Shown here: positions 1 to 8,710 of the stretch, piece by piece
Layout of the letters: every line of letters begins with the position of its first letter
Numbering within the stretch: the stretch's first letter is position 1
From: Alphaproteobacteria bacterium
GTDB taxonomy: Bacteria; Pseudomonadota; Alphaproteobacteria; JAJFFI01
Direction of reading: 5' to 3'
DNA length: 64,000 nucleotides
Assembly: GCA_030066595.1 (NCBI GenBank)
Contig: JASJBI010000002.1
Span: 1-64,000 of the forward strand
Notes under the pieces: model-generated
Seen by the model: the letters and a program-made list of their open reading frames with translations, nothing else
Databases searched by the model: none
Told to the model about the DNA's origin: nothing
Program-made: the position numbers and the translations under genes

Positions 1-153
1 AACCGTCATTATGTGACTGCGGCATTCCTCTCTCTCTCCAACCTCCGTGCACCGGAGGCTCAGCGGCCGGCCGCCCGACCGGCACGCCCTCCCCCTTTTT
101 TGCGTGCCGGCTGCGCCAGCTGGGGCGCCAGGCCGTATTAGAGGGTCGGGCCG

Positions 154-441
154 CTAGTTCTTGGACGTCCCCCTAAGTTGCTTCTCGATTTGGGCGAGAA
201 TGAGGTTGGCCTCCTTCGCCTTGCCCTGCTGGCAAAGATCCTCCGCCTTGACCAAGTTGGCCTCCATGCTCTTGTCGCTGATTCGTTGCTGGATCATCGA
301 TGCGTTTGCGTTCTGCACGCGCTTCATGCAATCCGTCGCGGCATCGGCCGGCGTCGGCAGCCCGGTCAGCAATCCAGCTGTCACCACCAGCACAGCACCC
401 GCACCCATTGACGCCACAGACGGTCTGATAGTGCAAAGCAT
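154..441 (-). CDS. small exported protein of unknown function (95 aa)
   Basis: Residues 1-35 look like a signal peptide: a hydrophobic core rich in V, L, A and G followed by a PADAA-type cleavage site. The mature part is about 60 residues, mostly charged and helical, with two cysteines (near residues 38 and 70) that could form a disulfide. The start at 441 is chosen because AAGGAG lies 8 nt upstream; the frame stays open further upstream but has no signal-like sequence there. I recognise no family. The C-terminal half (KAEDLCQQGKAKEANLIL) looks like a short helical pair. It stands alone on the minus strand, so context gives no function. Confidence 0.6.
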   Translation of the reverse strand: MLCTIRPSVASMGAGAVLVVTAGLLTGLPTPADAATDCMKRVQNANASMIQQRISDKSMEANLVKAEDLCQQGKAKEANLILAQIEKQLRGTSKN

Positions 442-628
442 GGCGAGTCTCCTTTGATCTCCGTTCGAGGAAACGTTCGGATACAGCGCCGGCGCTGCGG
501 ACATAGGGGTCGACCACTTAGGTAGACGCGCACCGATGGCGATTATTCCCGAGGATTGCGTCCTCGGCGCAACAGCGGTGCCGGTGTTGACCAAATTGTC
601 ACACTCGGTGAGTCGCAGCGGCCATGGG

Positions 629-844
629 TCAGCAGCTGTTCGGCCTGCCGTGTTTCTGGGCGGGCGGGCAGGGGGCCGTTCCGTAAGAGCAGAAAACGCA
701 GCAGTCGCCCTCTTTGGGCTTGAGCAGTATTCCGCAGCCGGCGCAGTCGTACAAGTACTGACAGGCATCCGTTGGCATGCGCTCGGTCTTTCGATGCCCG
801 CAGGCCGGACAGGAGAGTGTGGACTCGATCTGCACGGTGCTCAT
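629..844 (-). CDS. GDCCVxC-domain small cysteine-rich protein (71 aa)
   Basis: This small protein has two cysteine pairs (SCPACGH near residue 11 and DCAGCG near 34) followed by the hallmark GDCCVFCSYG...CPP. That motif defines the 'GDCCVxC domain-containing (seleno)protein' family, in which the last Cys of GDCCVxC is selenocysteine in some members; here it is a normal Cys codon. The start at 844 is supported by GGGAGGAG about 6 nt upstream. The CxxC pairs suggest a metal-binding or thiol-redox role; in the family it is often seen near mercury or thiol genes, but none are visible here. Family membership is secure; biochemical function is not known. Confidence 0.8.
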   Translation of the reverse strand: MSTVQIESTLSCPACGHRKTERMPTDACQYLYDCAGCGILLKPKEGDCCVFCSYGTAPCPPAQKHGRPNSC

Positions 845-1276
845 GACGCTCCTCCCGGGAGATTGCACGACGAGCCAGAAAGGCGGTCAATAGCCTCGTC
901 GCGGAACGCGGTGCCCGACTCCCGCGTGCACCGCAACAGGGCGCGGCCCCTGCGGCTGACATCGCCCGATGCCTGACAGATCGACCAGGCGCCGGAGAGG
1001 CAAGACGGTTCAATCCGGACGGTCTACGGACCGGCCCGGACCCGCCCCGGAAGGCGCGTCCCGCCTTCCAACATCTCCATCCCTTGTCCGTCGCCGCCGA
1101 CCCAGAAGGTTGGAAGGTATACAATATACCAAATGCTTGATGTGTGTGGCCAATCCGGGGCCCAAGTTGACTTGATCCGGGCGGCGTTCTAGACGTACTT
1201 AATAGATGAAACCGGTGGGGTGGGCGCCGTTTCCGGCCGAATCGGCTGAGCCTACCCGCCGTTCTACGAGGACTTC
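845..1276. other. non-coding stretch upstream of sdhC
   Basis: No convincing gene is visible in these 432 bases. They hold a perfect inverted repeat at 1116-1130 (separate entry) and a weak promoter candidate, TTGACT at 1167-1172 with a poor -10-like TAGACG 17 nt later. This is probably the regulatory region of the sdh operon. Confidence 0.5.
1116..1130. promoter_or_regulatory. inverted repeat upstream of sdh, candidate operator
   Basis: GGTATA-CAA-TATACC is a perfect 6-bp inverted repeat with a 3-base centre, in AT-rich sequence that stands out from its GC-rich surroundings. It lies about 145 bp before the sdhC start. The shape resembles sites bound by FCD-type GntR regulators (TNGTATACNA-like). 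Which regulator binds, and whether it controls sdh, is inference; no gntR gene is in the window. Confidence 0.4.
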
Positions 1277-1666
1277 ATGACCACCGGCAATCGGCCGCTC
1301 AGCCCGCATCTGCAGGTCTACCGGCCTCAACTCACCTCGATGCTATCCATACTGCACCGCGTCACAGGTGTGGCCTTGGCGGTTGGAGCATTGCTGTTGG
1401 TGTGGTGGCTGCTGGCGGTCGCCGCGGGGCCGGACGCCCATGCAACCGTGAACGGCTTCCTGATCAGCTGGATCGGCCGGCTGTTGCTGTTCGGCTGGTC
1501 GTTCGCCCTATTCTACCACCTTTGTACCGGGATCCGGCACCTGTTCTGGGACGCGGGCCTGGGCATGGAGCTCAAGCAGGTCTACGCCTCGGGCTGGACC
1601 GTGGTGGCGGTTTCGCTGGCCATGACGCTGATCGCCTGGATCGCCGGATACGGAGTCGCCGGATGA
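1277..1666 (+). CDS. sdhC: succinate dehydrogenase, cytochrome b556 subunit
   Basis: Membrane anchor of complex II. The family signature RPLSPHLQVYRP...SILHRVTG is at residues 6-31; S24 and R28 match the quinone-site residues of the family. Three membrane helices follow (about 30-50, 62-85, 104-126). H81, in HLCTGIRHLFWD, is the expected haem b axial ligand. Length (129 aa) is normal. The start has a GAGGA Shine-Dalgarno sequence. The stop overlaps the sdhD start (ATGA), so the two anchors are translationally coupled, and sdhA and sdhB follow in the usual order. Confidence 0.97.
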   Translation: MTTGNRPLSPHLQVYRPQLTSMLSILHRVTGVALAVGALLLVWWLLAVAAGPDAHATVNGFLISWIGRLLLFGWSFALFYHLCTGIRHLFWDAGLGMELKQVYASGWTVVAVSLAMTLIAWIAGYGVAG

Positions 1667-2043
1667 GCGGGCGGACCGCCCTCGGCCGCGTGCGCGGGCT
1701 GGGTGCCGCCAAGGACGGCACCCATCACTGGTGGGTCCAGCGCCTCACCTCGATCGCTTTGGTGCCGTTGACCCTTTGGTTCGTGGTGTCCGTGGTGCGC
1801 TTGGTGGGTGCAGATCACGGCGCGGTGGCGGGCTGGATCGCGTCGCCGGTACCGGCGGTCTTGCTGGTCCTGTTCATTGCGGTCACCTTCCATCACATGC
1901 AGCTCGGCCTGCAGGTGGTGATCGAAGACTACGTTCATAACGAGGCGGCCAAGATTGGCACCATCATCTTGGTGAAGTTTGCTGCTGCCCTGCTGGGCCT
2001 GGGCGCGGTCTTTGCCGTCCTCAAGATTGCCTTCGGAGGGTAA
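1663..2043 (+). CDS. sdhD: succinate dehydrogenase, hydrophobic membrane anchor
   Basis: The second membrane anchor of complex II, 126 aa, starts inside the sdhC stop codon. It opens with the alphaproteobacterial pattern [22 protein letters not shown] and has three hydrophobic segments (about 28-48, 60-83, 99-122). [15 protein letters not shown] at 77-91 carries the conserved His region before the ubiquinone-site Asp-Tyr. The identification rests on this pattern and on its place between sdhC and sdhA. Confidence 0.95.
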   Translation: MSGRTALGRVRGLGAAKDGTHHWWVQRLTSIALVPLTLWFVVSVVRLVGADHGAVAGWIASPVPAVLLVLFIAVTFHHMQLGLQVVIEDYVHNEAAKIGTIILVKFAAALLGLGAVFAVLKIAFGG

Positions 2044-2050
2044 CGGAAAG

Positions 2051-3889
2051 ATGGCGGAGAGCACTGGCGGCAACGGAACGGGGAATGCCCCCGGCACCAA
2101 CGGCCAGGCCTATCCGGTCGAGGACCACAGCTATGATGTCCTGGTGGTGGGCGCCGGTGGGGCCGGCCTGCGGGCCACCTTCGGGATGGCGGAGAAGGGC
2201 CTGCGCACGGCCTGCATCTCCAAACTTTTCCCCACCCGCAGCCACACCGTGGCGGCGCAGGGCGGTATCAGCGCCGCGCTCGGCAATATGGGCGAAGACG
2301 ATTGGCGCTGGCACATGTATGACACGGTCAAGGGCTCGGACTGGCTCGGCGACCAGGACGCGATTGAGTACATGTGCCGCGAGGCGATCCCGGCGATCAT
2401 CGAGCTCGAGCATTACGGCGTGCCTTTCTCGCGCACCCCGGAAGGCAAGATCTATCAGCGGCCGTTCGGCGGCATGACGACCAATTTCGGCGAGGGCATC
2501 GCCCACCGCACCTGCGCCGCCGCCGACCGCACAGGACATGCCATCCTGCACACGCTCTATCAGCAGTCGCTCAAGCACGACGCCGAGTTCTTCATCGAGT
2601 ACGTCGTCCTCGATCTGATCATGGACCCGGATGACGGCAGCTGCCGCGGTGTCGTGGCCTGGAACCTGGACGACGGCAGAATCCATCGCTTTCTCGCGCA
2701 AATGACGGTGCTGGCGACCGGCGGCTACGGCCGCACCTTCTTTTCCTGCACCGGCGCCCATACCCAGACCGGCGACGGCAACGCGATGGTCTTGCGCGCC
2801 GGCCTGCCGTTGCAGGACATGGAGTTCATCCAGTTCCATCCCACCGGCATCTACGGTGCCGGCACGCTGATCACAGAAGGGGCCCGGGGCGAAGGCGGCT
2901 ACCTGACGAACTCGGAGGGCGAGCGCTTCATGGAGCGCTACGCGCCTTCGGCGAAGGATCTGGCTTCACGCGACGTCGTCAGCCGCTCGATGACCATCGA
3001 AATCCGCGAGGGCCGCGGCGTCGGGCCGAACAATGACCACATTTTCCTGCATCTCGAACATCTGGGCGCCGATATCCTGGCCGCGCGCCTGCCGGGCATC
3101 TCTGAATCCGCGCAGATCTTCGCTGGCGTCGACGTCACCAAGGAGCCGATCCCGGTGCTGCCGACGGTGCACTACAACATGGGCGGCATTCCGACCAACT
3201 ATCACGGTGAGATGGTGTCCAAGTCCAACGGCAGCATGGAGGTGGTGCCCGGGCTGATGGCGATCGGCGAGGCCGCCTGCGTTTCCGTGCACGGCGCCAA
3301 TCGTCTCGGCTCGAACTCGCTCCTGGACCTGGTGGTGTTCGGCCGTGCGGCCGCCAACCGCTGTGCCGAGATCCTGAAGCCCGGCGCGGCGCACAAGCCG
3401 GTGGCCAAGGATGCCGGCGATTCCGCCCTGGACCGGCTGGACCGCTTCCGCCATGCCAAGGGCGGGACGGGGACCGCGGCGCTGCGACTCGAGATGCAGC
3501 AGACCATGCAGACCTACTGCGCCGTGTTCCGCACCGGCGAGACCCTGCAAGAGGGCGTCGCCAAGCTGAACGAAAGCTGGGCCAAGCGCCGCGACATCGG
3601 GGTGACCGACCGCTCGATGATCTGGAACAGCGATTTGGTCGAGACGCTCGAACTGGACAATCTCCTGTTCCAGGCGCAGGTCTCGATCAACGCTGCCATC
3701 AATCGCATGGAGAGTCGCGGCGCGCACGCCCGCGAGGACTATCCCGACCGCGACGACGAAAACTGGCTCAAGCACACCCTGATCTGGTGCGGCGAGGACG
3801 GCAAGACGCGGATCGACTACCGCCCGGTCTCGCTACAGCCGCTCACCAACGAGGTGCAGTCCTTCCCGCCCAAGGCGCGGGTCTACTAG
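2051..3889 (+). CDS. sdhA: succinate dehydrogenase flavoprotein subunit
   Basis: Oxidises succinate to fumarate in complex II. The Rossmann motif [11 protein letters not shown] is at about residues 32-42. The covalent-FAD histidine is H65 in [31 protein letters not shown] and the [14 protein letters not shown] block follow as in the family. The start at 2051 gives 612 aa with a 25-residue polar N-terminal tail (rich in G, N and T) before the FAD fold, slightly longer than usual. It lies 7 nt after sdhD. A REP-like palindrome separates it from sdhB. Confidence 0.97.
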   Translation: MAESTGGNGTGNAPGTNGQAYPVEDHSYDVLVVGAGGAGLRATFGMAEKGLRTACISKLFPTRSHTVAAQGGISAALGNMGEDDWRWHMYDTVKGSDWLGDQDAIEYMCREAIPAIIELEHYGVPFSRTPEGKIYQRPFGGMTTNFGEGIAHRTCAAADRTGHAILHTLYQQSLKHDAEFFIEYVVLDLIMDPDDGSCRGVVAWNLDDGRIHRFLAQMTVLATGGYGRTFFSCTGAHTQTGDGNAMVLRAGLPLQDMEFIQFHPTGIYGAGTLITEGARGEGGYLTNSEGERFMERYAPSAKDLASRDVVSRSMTIEIREGRGVGPNNDHIFLHLEHLGADILAARLPGISESAQIFAGVDVTKEPIPVLPTVHYNMGGIPTNYHGEMVSKSNGSMEVVPGLMAIGEAACVSVHGANRLGSNSLLDLVVFGRAAANRCAEILKPGAAHKPVAKDAGDSALDRLDRFRHAKGGTGTAALRLEMQQTMQTYCAVFRTGETLQEGVAKLNESWAKRRDIGVTDRSMIWNSDLVETLELDNLLFQAQVSINAAINRMESRGAHAREDYPDRDDENWLKHTLIWCGEDGKTRIDYRPVSLQPLTNEVQSFPPKARVY

Positions 3890-3927
3890 GGGCCGGGATC
3901 CTGAGATGAGCACCAACAGCCTCATTG

Positions 3928-4026
3928 CACCCCCCTCCCTAACCCTCCCCCGCAAGGGGGGAGGGTATCCGGTTGGGGCGACCATCTCTCCCTCCCCCTC
4001 GATGGGGGAGGGCCGGGGTGGGGGTG
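3928..4026. repeat. REP-like double hairpin, copy 1
   Basis: Two near-identical hairpins in tandem: CCCTCCCCC-GCAA-GGGGGGAGGG (3943-3965) and CCCTCCCCC-TCGAT-GGGGGAGGG (3990-4012), flanked by CCCCCTCCCT and GGGGTGGGGGTG. A second copy of the same architecture is at 58643-58798. It lies inside the sdh operon between sdhA and sdhB, where it could act as an mRNA stabiliser or attenuator. Confidence 0.85.
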
Positions 4027-4076
4027 AAGGCGAGCGCGTGTGCCCTCTGGCCCGCCGGAATAGAGATAGCTGATCC

Positions 4077-4853
4077 ATGGTTGAGTTTGCGCTTCCCAAG
4101 AACTCGCGCGTGCAGAAGGGCAAGATCTGGCCCGGGCCCAACGGCGCCGCCAATGTCCGCGCCTTCCACGTCTATCGCTACGATCCGGACGCCGACGAAA
4201 ACCCGAGGGTCGACACCTATCAGGTGGATCTGGACAGCTGCGGCCCGATGGTTTTGGACGCGCTGCTCAAGATCAAAGACGAGATCGATCCGACCCTGAC
4301 CTTCCGAAGGTCCTGCCGCGAAGGCGTGTGCGGCAGTTGCGCCTTCAACATCGACGGCACCAACACCCTCGCCTGCACCAAGGCAATCAGCGACATCAAG
4401 GGCGACGTCAAGGTGTATCCGCTGCCGCACATGCCCGTGGTCAAGGATCTGGTTCCGGACCTGTCCGTGCCCTATGCGCAGCTCGCGGCAATCGAGCCCT
4501 GGCTCAAGACCAAGACGCCCGCGCCCGAGCGCGAGCGGCTGCAGTCGCCCGAGGACCGGGCCGAGCTGGACGGGCTCTGGGAGTGCATTCTCTGCTTCTG
4601 CTGCCAGACCAGCTGTCCGAGCTATTGGTGGAACGGCGACCGCTATCTCGGTCCGGCGATCCTGCTGCAGGCCTATCGCTGGGTCGCCGACAGCCGGGAC
4701 GAGTTCACCGGCGAGCGGTTGGATGCGCTGGAGGATCCCTTCCGGCTCTACCGCTGCCACACCATCATGAACTGCACCAAGACCTGCCCCAAACATCTCA
4801 ACCCGGCCAAGTCGATCGCCGAGCTCAAGAAGCTCATGGTGGCCCGGCGGTAG
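4077..4853 (+). CDS. sdhB: succinate dehydrogenase iron-sulfur subunit
   Basis: Electron-transfer subunit of complex II, 258 aa (normal length). [16 protein letters not shown] with the later LAC supplies the [2Fe-2S] ligands. [17 protein letters not shown] and [17 protein letters not shown] supply the [4Fe-4S] and [3Fe-4S] ligands. It follows sdhA after a 187-bp gap that holds a REP-like element, so its expression may be tuned separately from sdhCDA. The upstream Shine-Dalgarno sequence is weak (AGAGATAG). Confidence 0.97.
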   Translation: MVEFALPKNSRVQKGKIWPGPNGAANVRAFHVYRYDPDADENPRVDTYQVDLDSCGPMVLDALLKIKDEIDPTLTFRRSCREGVCGSCAFNIDGTNTLACTKAISDIKGDVKVYPLPHMPVVKDLVPDLSVPYAQLAAIEPWLKTKTPAPERERLQSPEDRAELDGLWECILCFCCQTSCPSYWWNGDRYLGPAILLQAYRWVADSRDEFTGERLDALEDPFRLYRCHTIMNCTKTCPKHLNPAKSIAELKKLMVARR

Positions 4854-4888
4854 CGGCTTTACAGCACGGCTGTTCGGCCTGATCTTAG

Positions 4889-4909
4889 GGGCGGGTTTGG
4901 AACCCGCCC
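4889..4909 (+). terminator. hairpin after sdhB, candidate terminator
   Basis: GGGCGGGTT-TGG-AACCCGCCC forms a perfect 9-bp stem 35 bp after the sdhB stop, followed only by a short TTC. It is probably the end of the sdhCDAB transcript, but without a U-tract it could instead be a processing or stability element. Confidence 0.5.
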
Positions 4910-4942
4910 TTCGATATTCAGCCTCTCTTAAGGACGCGCGCC

Positions 4943-5578
4943 ATGGCCGACTACACGCTCTACTGCTTCGCCCAGTCGGGCAACGCCTTCAAAGCCGCCT
5001 CATACCTGCAGATGTGCGGGGCGGACTGGGCGCCGCGGTTCGTCGACTTCTTTGGCGGCGAGACGCGCACGCCCGAATACCGCAAGATCAACGTGATGGG
5101 CGAAGTGCCGGTTCTCGAGCACGGCGATCTGCGACTGGCGCAAACCGGCGTGATTCTCGACTACCTGATTGGGATATTTGGCAGGTTCGGCTGGGAGAAC
5201 GAGGCGGAGCGGCGAGAGGTTTTTCGCTGGCTGTTCTTCGACAACCACAAACTCACCTCTTACACCGCCAGCCTGCGATTCCTGCGCTACTACATGAAAT
5301 CGGAAGATACGGCGGTGCTCGACTTTCTTCAGGGCCGCGCGTTCACCGCCTACAGGGTGCTGGACACCCATCTCGCAGGGAAGACCTTCGTCGTCGGGGA
5401 GCGCCCCACGATCGCCGATCTCTCCATGTGCGGCTATCTGTTCTGGCCCGACGAGATCGGCGTTGATTGGGCCGATTACGACAATATCGGCGCCTGGCTC
5501 GAGCGCATCGCGGCGCTGCCCGGCTGGGTTCATCCCTACGAGCTGATGCCGGGGCATCCCCTTCCGGATAAGAGCTGA
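4943..5578 (+). CDS. glutathione S-transferase family protein
   Basis: A 211-aa protein with the two-domain GST layout. The N-terminal thioredoxin-like domain (about 1-80) includes the cis-proline segment GEVPVLEHGDLRLAQTGVILDYL. The C-terminal helical domain (about 90-205) carries the N-capping segment FVVGERPTIADLSMCGYL. The N-terminal Ser in FAQSGNAFK is a plausible catalytic residue. The substrate cannot be inferred. It is a single gene after the sdh terminator. Confidence 0.88.
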   Translation: MADYTLYCFAQSGNAFKAASYLQMCGADWAPRFVDFFGGETRTPEYRKINVMGEVPVLEHGDLRLAQTGVILDYLIGIFGRFGWENEAERREVFRWLFFDNHKLTSYTASLRFLRYYMKSEDTAVLDFLQGRAFTAYRVLDTHLAGKTFVVGERPTIADLSMCGYLFWPDEIGVDWADYDNIGAWLERIAALPGWVHPYELMPGHPLPDKS

Positions 5579-5665
5579 GGTATAAAGGGGCGCACAACCG
5601 CGCCTAGGCCGATCCGCGACGTCGGGGTCGGGCGCGCATCCGCTGTCCCGAAAGGACCCATTGCC

Positions 5666-6298
5666 ATGTTCGTCCCGCGCCCCTTTGCGGAGGAGGACCG
5701 CGCCACCCTTCACCGGCTGATCCGCGACAACAACTTCGGCCTTTTGATCTCGGTGGTGGACGGCGCGCCCTTCGGCTCGCATCTGCCCTTCATGCTGGAC
5801 GACGACCGCGGTCCGCACGGGACCCTGCTGGTCCACATGGCCCGGGCCAACCCCCAGTGGAAATCCTTCGACGGCGGATCCCAGGTTCTGGCCGTCTTCC
5901 AGGGGCCGCACGCCTATATCTCGCCGGGCTGGTACGATCCCGCGAACAAGGCGGTGCCGACCTGGAACTACGCGGTCGTGCACGCCTATGGCGTGCCGCA
6001 CATCATGGAGGACTCTGACGAGACGCGCGCCCACCAGGAGCGCTTGGTCAACCTGCACGAGGCCGGCATGGCCAACCCCTGGCGCATGGACAGTCAGCCC
6101 GAGGATTACCTCGCGGCAATGCTCAAGGGCATCGTCGCCTGCGAGATCCCCATCGATCGGTTGGAGGGTAAGTTCAAGCTCAACCAAAACCATCCGGAGG
6201 GCAACCGGCGGGGCGCCATCGCAGGCTTGCGGGCCCATGGCGGCGCCGGGGAGCGGGCGATTGCCGAGCTGATGGCGGCGCGCGAAGACGGCGACTGA
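5666..6298 (+). CDS. PaiB-like FMN-binding regulator family protein
   Basis: A 210-aa protein of the PaiB / FMN-binding split-barrel family: MFVPRPF at the start, then HLPFMLD, VFQGPHAYISPGWY and VPTWNYAVVHAYG, all family hallmarks. In Bacillus, PaiB is described as a transcriptional regulator, but many members probably bind FMN or haem as enzymes. No PaiA partner gene is adjacent. The ATG is preceded by AAAGGA. Confidence 0.88.
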   Translation: MFVPRPFAEEDRATLHRLIRDNNFGLLISVVDGAPFGSHLPFMLDDDRGPHGTLLVHMARANPQWKSFDGGSQVLAVFQGPHAYISPGWYDPANKAVPTWNYAVVHAYGVPHIMEDSDETRAHQERLVNLHEAGMANPWRMDSQPEDYLAAMLKGIVACEIPIDRLEGKFKLNQNHPEGNRRGAIAGLRAHGGAGERAIAELMAAREDGD

Positions 6299-6391
6299 TC
6301 CTCCGGACCGGCCGTTCCTTCTCTGGCTGAATGGCCGAAGTGTTCAGGCGGGGCGGATCCGGCGGACTGGAAGGAGAGGGGGGAGAGCGGG

Positions 6392-7393
6392 ATGCGCGCG
6401 ATCATCGGCCTGGCTGCTGTTCTGGTGCTCGCCGCCTGTGCGGGACCCGCGCCGCCGCCGTCGTTCGATCTGCAGGGCCATCGGGGCGCCCGGGGACTCT
6501 GGCCCGAGAACACCCTGCCGGCTTTCGATGGCGCGCTGGCGCTCGGCGTCACCACGCTGGAGATGGATACCGGCGTCACGCGCGACGGCGTGGTGGTCGT
6601 CTCCCATGACCGCAGGCTCAACCCGGACCGAACCCGCCGCGCGGACGGGAGCTGGATCGGCAACCCGTCGCCAACGCTTTCGAGCCTGAGCTATGACGAG
6701 GTGCGCGCCTTCGACGTGGGCCGGCCAAGGCCCGGCGGGGCATCGGCCAAGCGCTTTCCCGAGCAGCGCGTGGTCGACGGTGTGCCGATGCCGCGCCTAG
6801 CCGAGGTCCTGGCCCGGGCCGAAGCCCGCAGCGGCGGGACCATGCGCTACAACATCGAGACCAAGCTTTCGCCCGTGGCGCCGGACGAGACGGTCGCGCC
6901 CGAGCCCTTTGCCCGGGCCCTGGTCGCGGTGCTCGCCGGGGCCGGGCTCGACCGCTCGGACCGGGCCGCGGTGCAGTCCTTCGACTGGCGCACGCTCGAG
7001 GTGGTCCGGCGGATCGCCCCGGCCATACCCACGGTCTGCCTGACGGCCGAGCAGGACTGGAGCGACACGGTGGGGCGCGGTCAGCCGGGTCCCTCGCCCT
7101 GGACCGCCGGCCGGGACGTGGACGATTTCGCGGGCTCGGTGCCGCACATGGTGCGCGCCGCCGGTTGCGCCGTCTGGTCGCCTTATTACGAGGATCTAGA
7201 CGCGTCGTCGTTGTCGGAGGCGGAGGCTATGGATCTGAAGGTCGTGGTCTGGACGGTCAACGAGCCCGAGGACATGCAGCGGCTGATCTCGCTGGGCGTC
7301 GACGGCATCATCACCGACTACCCGGATCGTCTGCGCGCGGTCATGGCCGCGCGGGGCATGCCGCTGCCGCCCGCCTTTCCCGCGGGCGGCTGA
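6392..7393 (+). CDS. lipoprotein glycerophosphodiester phosphodiesterase
   Basis: Cleaves glycerophosphodiesters to glycerol-3-phosphate and an alcohol, probably in the periplasm. A lipobox (LAAC, C16) predicts a lipoprotein. The catalytic set of the GDPD family is visible: H30-R31 in GHRGARG, E39, E57-x-D59 and H72 in SHD. The C-terminal segment WTVNEPEDMQRLISLGVDGIITDYPD is the standard end of the TIM barrel. 333 aa, GlpQ-like. GGAGAGGGGGGAG precedes the ATG. No glycerol-phosphate transporter is adjacent. Confidence 0.93.
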   Translation: MRAIIGLAAVLVLAACAGPAPPPSFDLQGHRGARGLWPENTLPAFDGALALGVTTLEMDTGVTRDGVVVVSHDRRLNPDRTRRADGSWIGNPSPTLSSLSYDEVRAFDVGRPRPGGASAKRFPEQRVVDGVPMPRLAEVLARAEARSGGTMRYNIETKLSPVAPDETVAPEPFARALVAVLAGAGLDRSDRAAVQSFDWRTLEVVRRIAPAIPTVCLTAEQDWSDTVGRGQPGPSPWTAGRDVDDFAGSVPHMVRAAGCAVWSPYYEDLDASSLSEAEAMDLKVVVWTVNEPEDMQRLISLGVDGIITDYPDRLRAVMAARGMPLPPAFPAGG

Positions 7394-7448
7394 GCCGCTT
7401 CTCTCCGGGCGCACCGTCGGGCATACTGGCGGGAAGGCAGGATGCGCC

Positions 7449-7523
7449 ATGAACCTCCACGCCAAGCTCAATGCTCGGGGCGAGGCCGGCGATCCGGTCA
7501 GCGTCGGGATCACACGCCCTTGA
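7449..7523 (+). pseudogene. possible 5' remnant of a SAF-domain dehydrogenase gene
   Basis: A 24-codon frame with a good Shine-Dalgarno sequence (AGGCAGGA) begins MNLHAKLNARGEAGDPVSVGI and then stops. It resembles the first residues of the intact gene at 8711 (MALYTALRERDTPVRVGLI), where the next residues form the NAD-binding loop. The stop falls where the minus-strand exporter gene ends. I read it as the severed start of an older copy, cut when the exporter gene arrived, but the evidence is only about 20 residues. Confidence 0.3.
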
Positions 7524-8532
7524 AGCTTACCTTCCCTTCCAGCTCCACGGCGTCGGAAAGCTGGCGCCGGCTCTCCGCCCGTCGCCGGTAATAGCCGCCG
7601 ATCTGTGCCACGGCGATGCCGGAGAGGATCACCGCACCGCCCGCCAGGACGGGCAGACCCGGCCGTTCGCCGAGCAGCAGGAAGGCGAACACCAACCCCG
7701 CAATCGGCGAGAAGGACGTGGCGAGCGAGGCGTCGGCGGTGCTGGCAGTCCGTATTCCGGTGAACCAAAGCAGCTGCCCGCCGACCACGATGATGGCGCC
7801 GTAGACCACCATCCACTGCCAGAGCAGCGGGCTGAAGGCGTCCTGAAAGTGGTCAATCCCGAACAGGTAGAGCGCCGCGAAGAAGAAGATGATCGTGCCG
7901 ACGCCGGTGCGATAGACGGTGAAGATGCCGATCGGGATATTCTTGAGCCGGACCTTCGAGACGACGGTCGAGCAGGCCAGCGTGGCCGCGGCCGCGGCGG
8001 CCAGGAGCTCGCCCTTGCCAAGCATGACGCCCGTCTCGCGGGCTTGGAGGTAGAAGATCACGCCCACGCCCGCGAGCGAAATCGCGCCGCCCGCCCACGT
8101 CCAGCCGTCGGGGCGCTCCGCGAGCACGAGGACGGACAGGACAAGCAGCAGGGGCGGCTCGATGCGGCCGACCAGAACGACGTTCGTCACCGTCGTGTTC
8201 TCGATGGCGAGGAAGAGCAATGCGGGGGCGAGCGCGCTCGACAGCAGGGCCAGGACGGTCAGGCTGATCCAATCGGCAGGCGTCAGCGCTTTGAGGGTCT
8301 CTCCGGTCCAGGTCCGGCGGTAGATTGCGAACAGCGTCGCGGCGGCACACAGATTGCCTACGAACAGGACGTTGCAAAAGCTGATCGCGTTGCGCCCCTC
8401 GACCGGATTTGCGGCGCCGAGCATGTGCAGCAGTTGCACGATCGAGTTCGCCGCGGCGAAGATCAGAACGGCCGCCCAGACGTAGAGCTGCCCGCGGCCG
8501 CCTTTCGCGATCTCCTTCGTTATCTCCGTCAC
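7510..8532 (-). CDS. EamA/DMT-family transporter
   Basis: An inner-membrane protein of 340 aa with about ten hydrophobic helices in two EamA repeats (roughly 15-150 and 165-300). Each repeat ends in the usual GxExxG-like loop (VLAERPDGWTWAGGAI; LLLGERPGLPVLAGGAV). Members export small metabolites or amino acids; the substrate here is unknown. The start is GTG at 8532 with AGGGGA upstream. It is divergent from the SAF-domain gene, sharing about 180 bp of upstream region. Confidence 0.88.
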   Translation of the reverse strand: MTEITKEIAKGGRGQLYVWAAVLIFAAANSIVQLLHMLGAANPVEGRNAISFCNVLFVGNLCAAATLFAIYRRTWTGETLKALTPADWISLTVLALLSSALAPALLFLAIENTTVTNVVLVGRIEPPLLLVLSVLVLAERPDGWTWAGGAISLAGVGVIFYLQARETGVMLGKGELLAAAAAATLACSTVVSKVRLKNIPIGIFTVYRTGVGTIIFFFAALYLFGIDHFQDAFSPLLWQWMVVYGAIIVVGGQLLWFTGIRTASTADASLATSFSPIAGLVFAFLLLGERPGLPVLAGGAVILSGIAVAQIGGYYRRRAESRRQLSDAVELEGKVSFKGV

Positions 8533-8710
8533 GTCGTCCCCTGCACACCGTGCCGCTTCCGGGCCGCCCTTGCGCTGGCATCGAGGTTAACACCAAGCAG
8601 GGAAGCCGGTGAACCCAATCAACGAGACGGAGCTTGTGGTCCCGGCGGCGGGGCGGAATACTGCGACGGCTACCATTTGGAGACCCGCGACCGCGAAGGG
8701 AACGCAGCCC

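Noticed and set aside
6320-6360. tRNA-like stretch (TGGCTGAATGGCCGAAGTG)
   Set aside because: No cloverleaf with acceptor stem and TPsiC arm can be formed; it is the leader of the phosphodiesterase gene.
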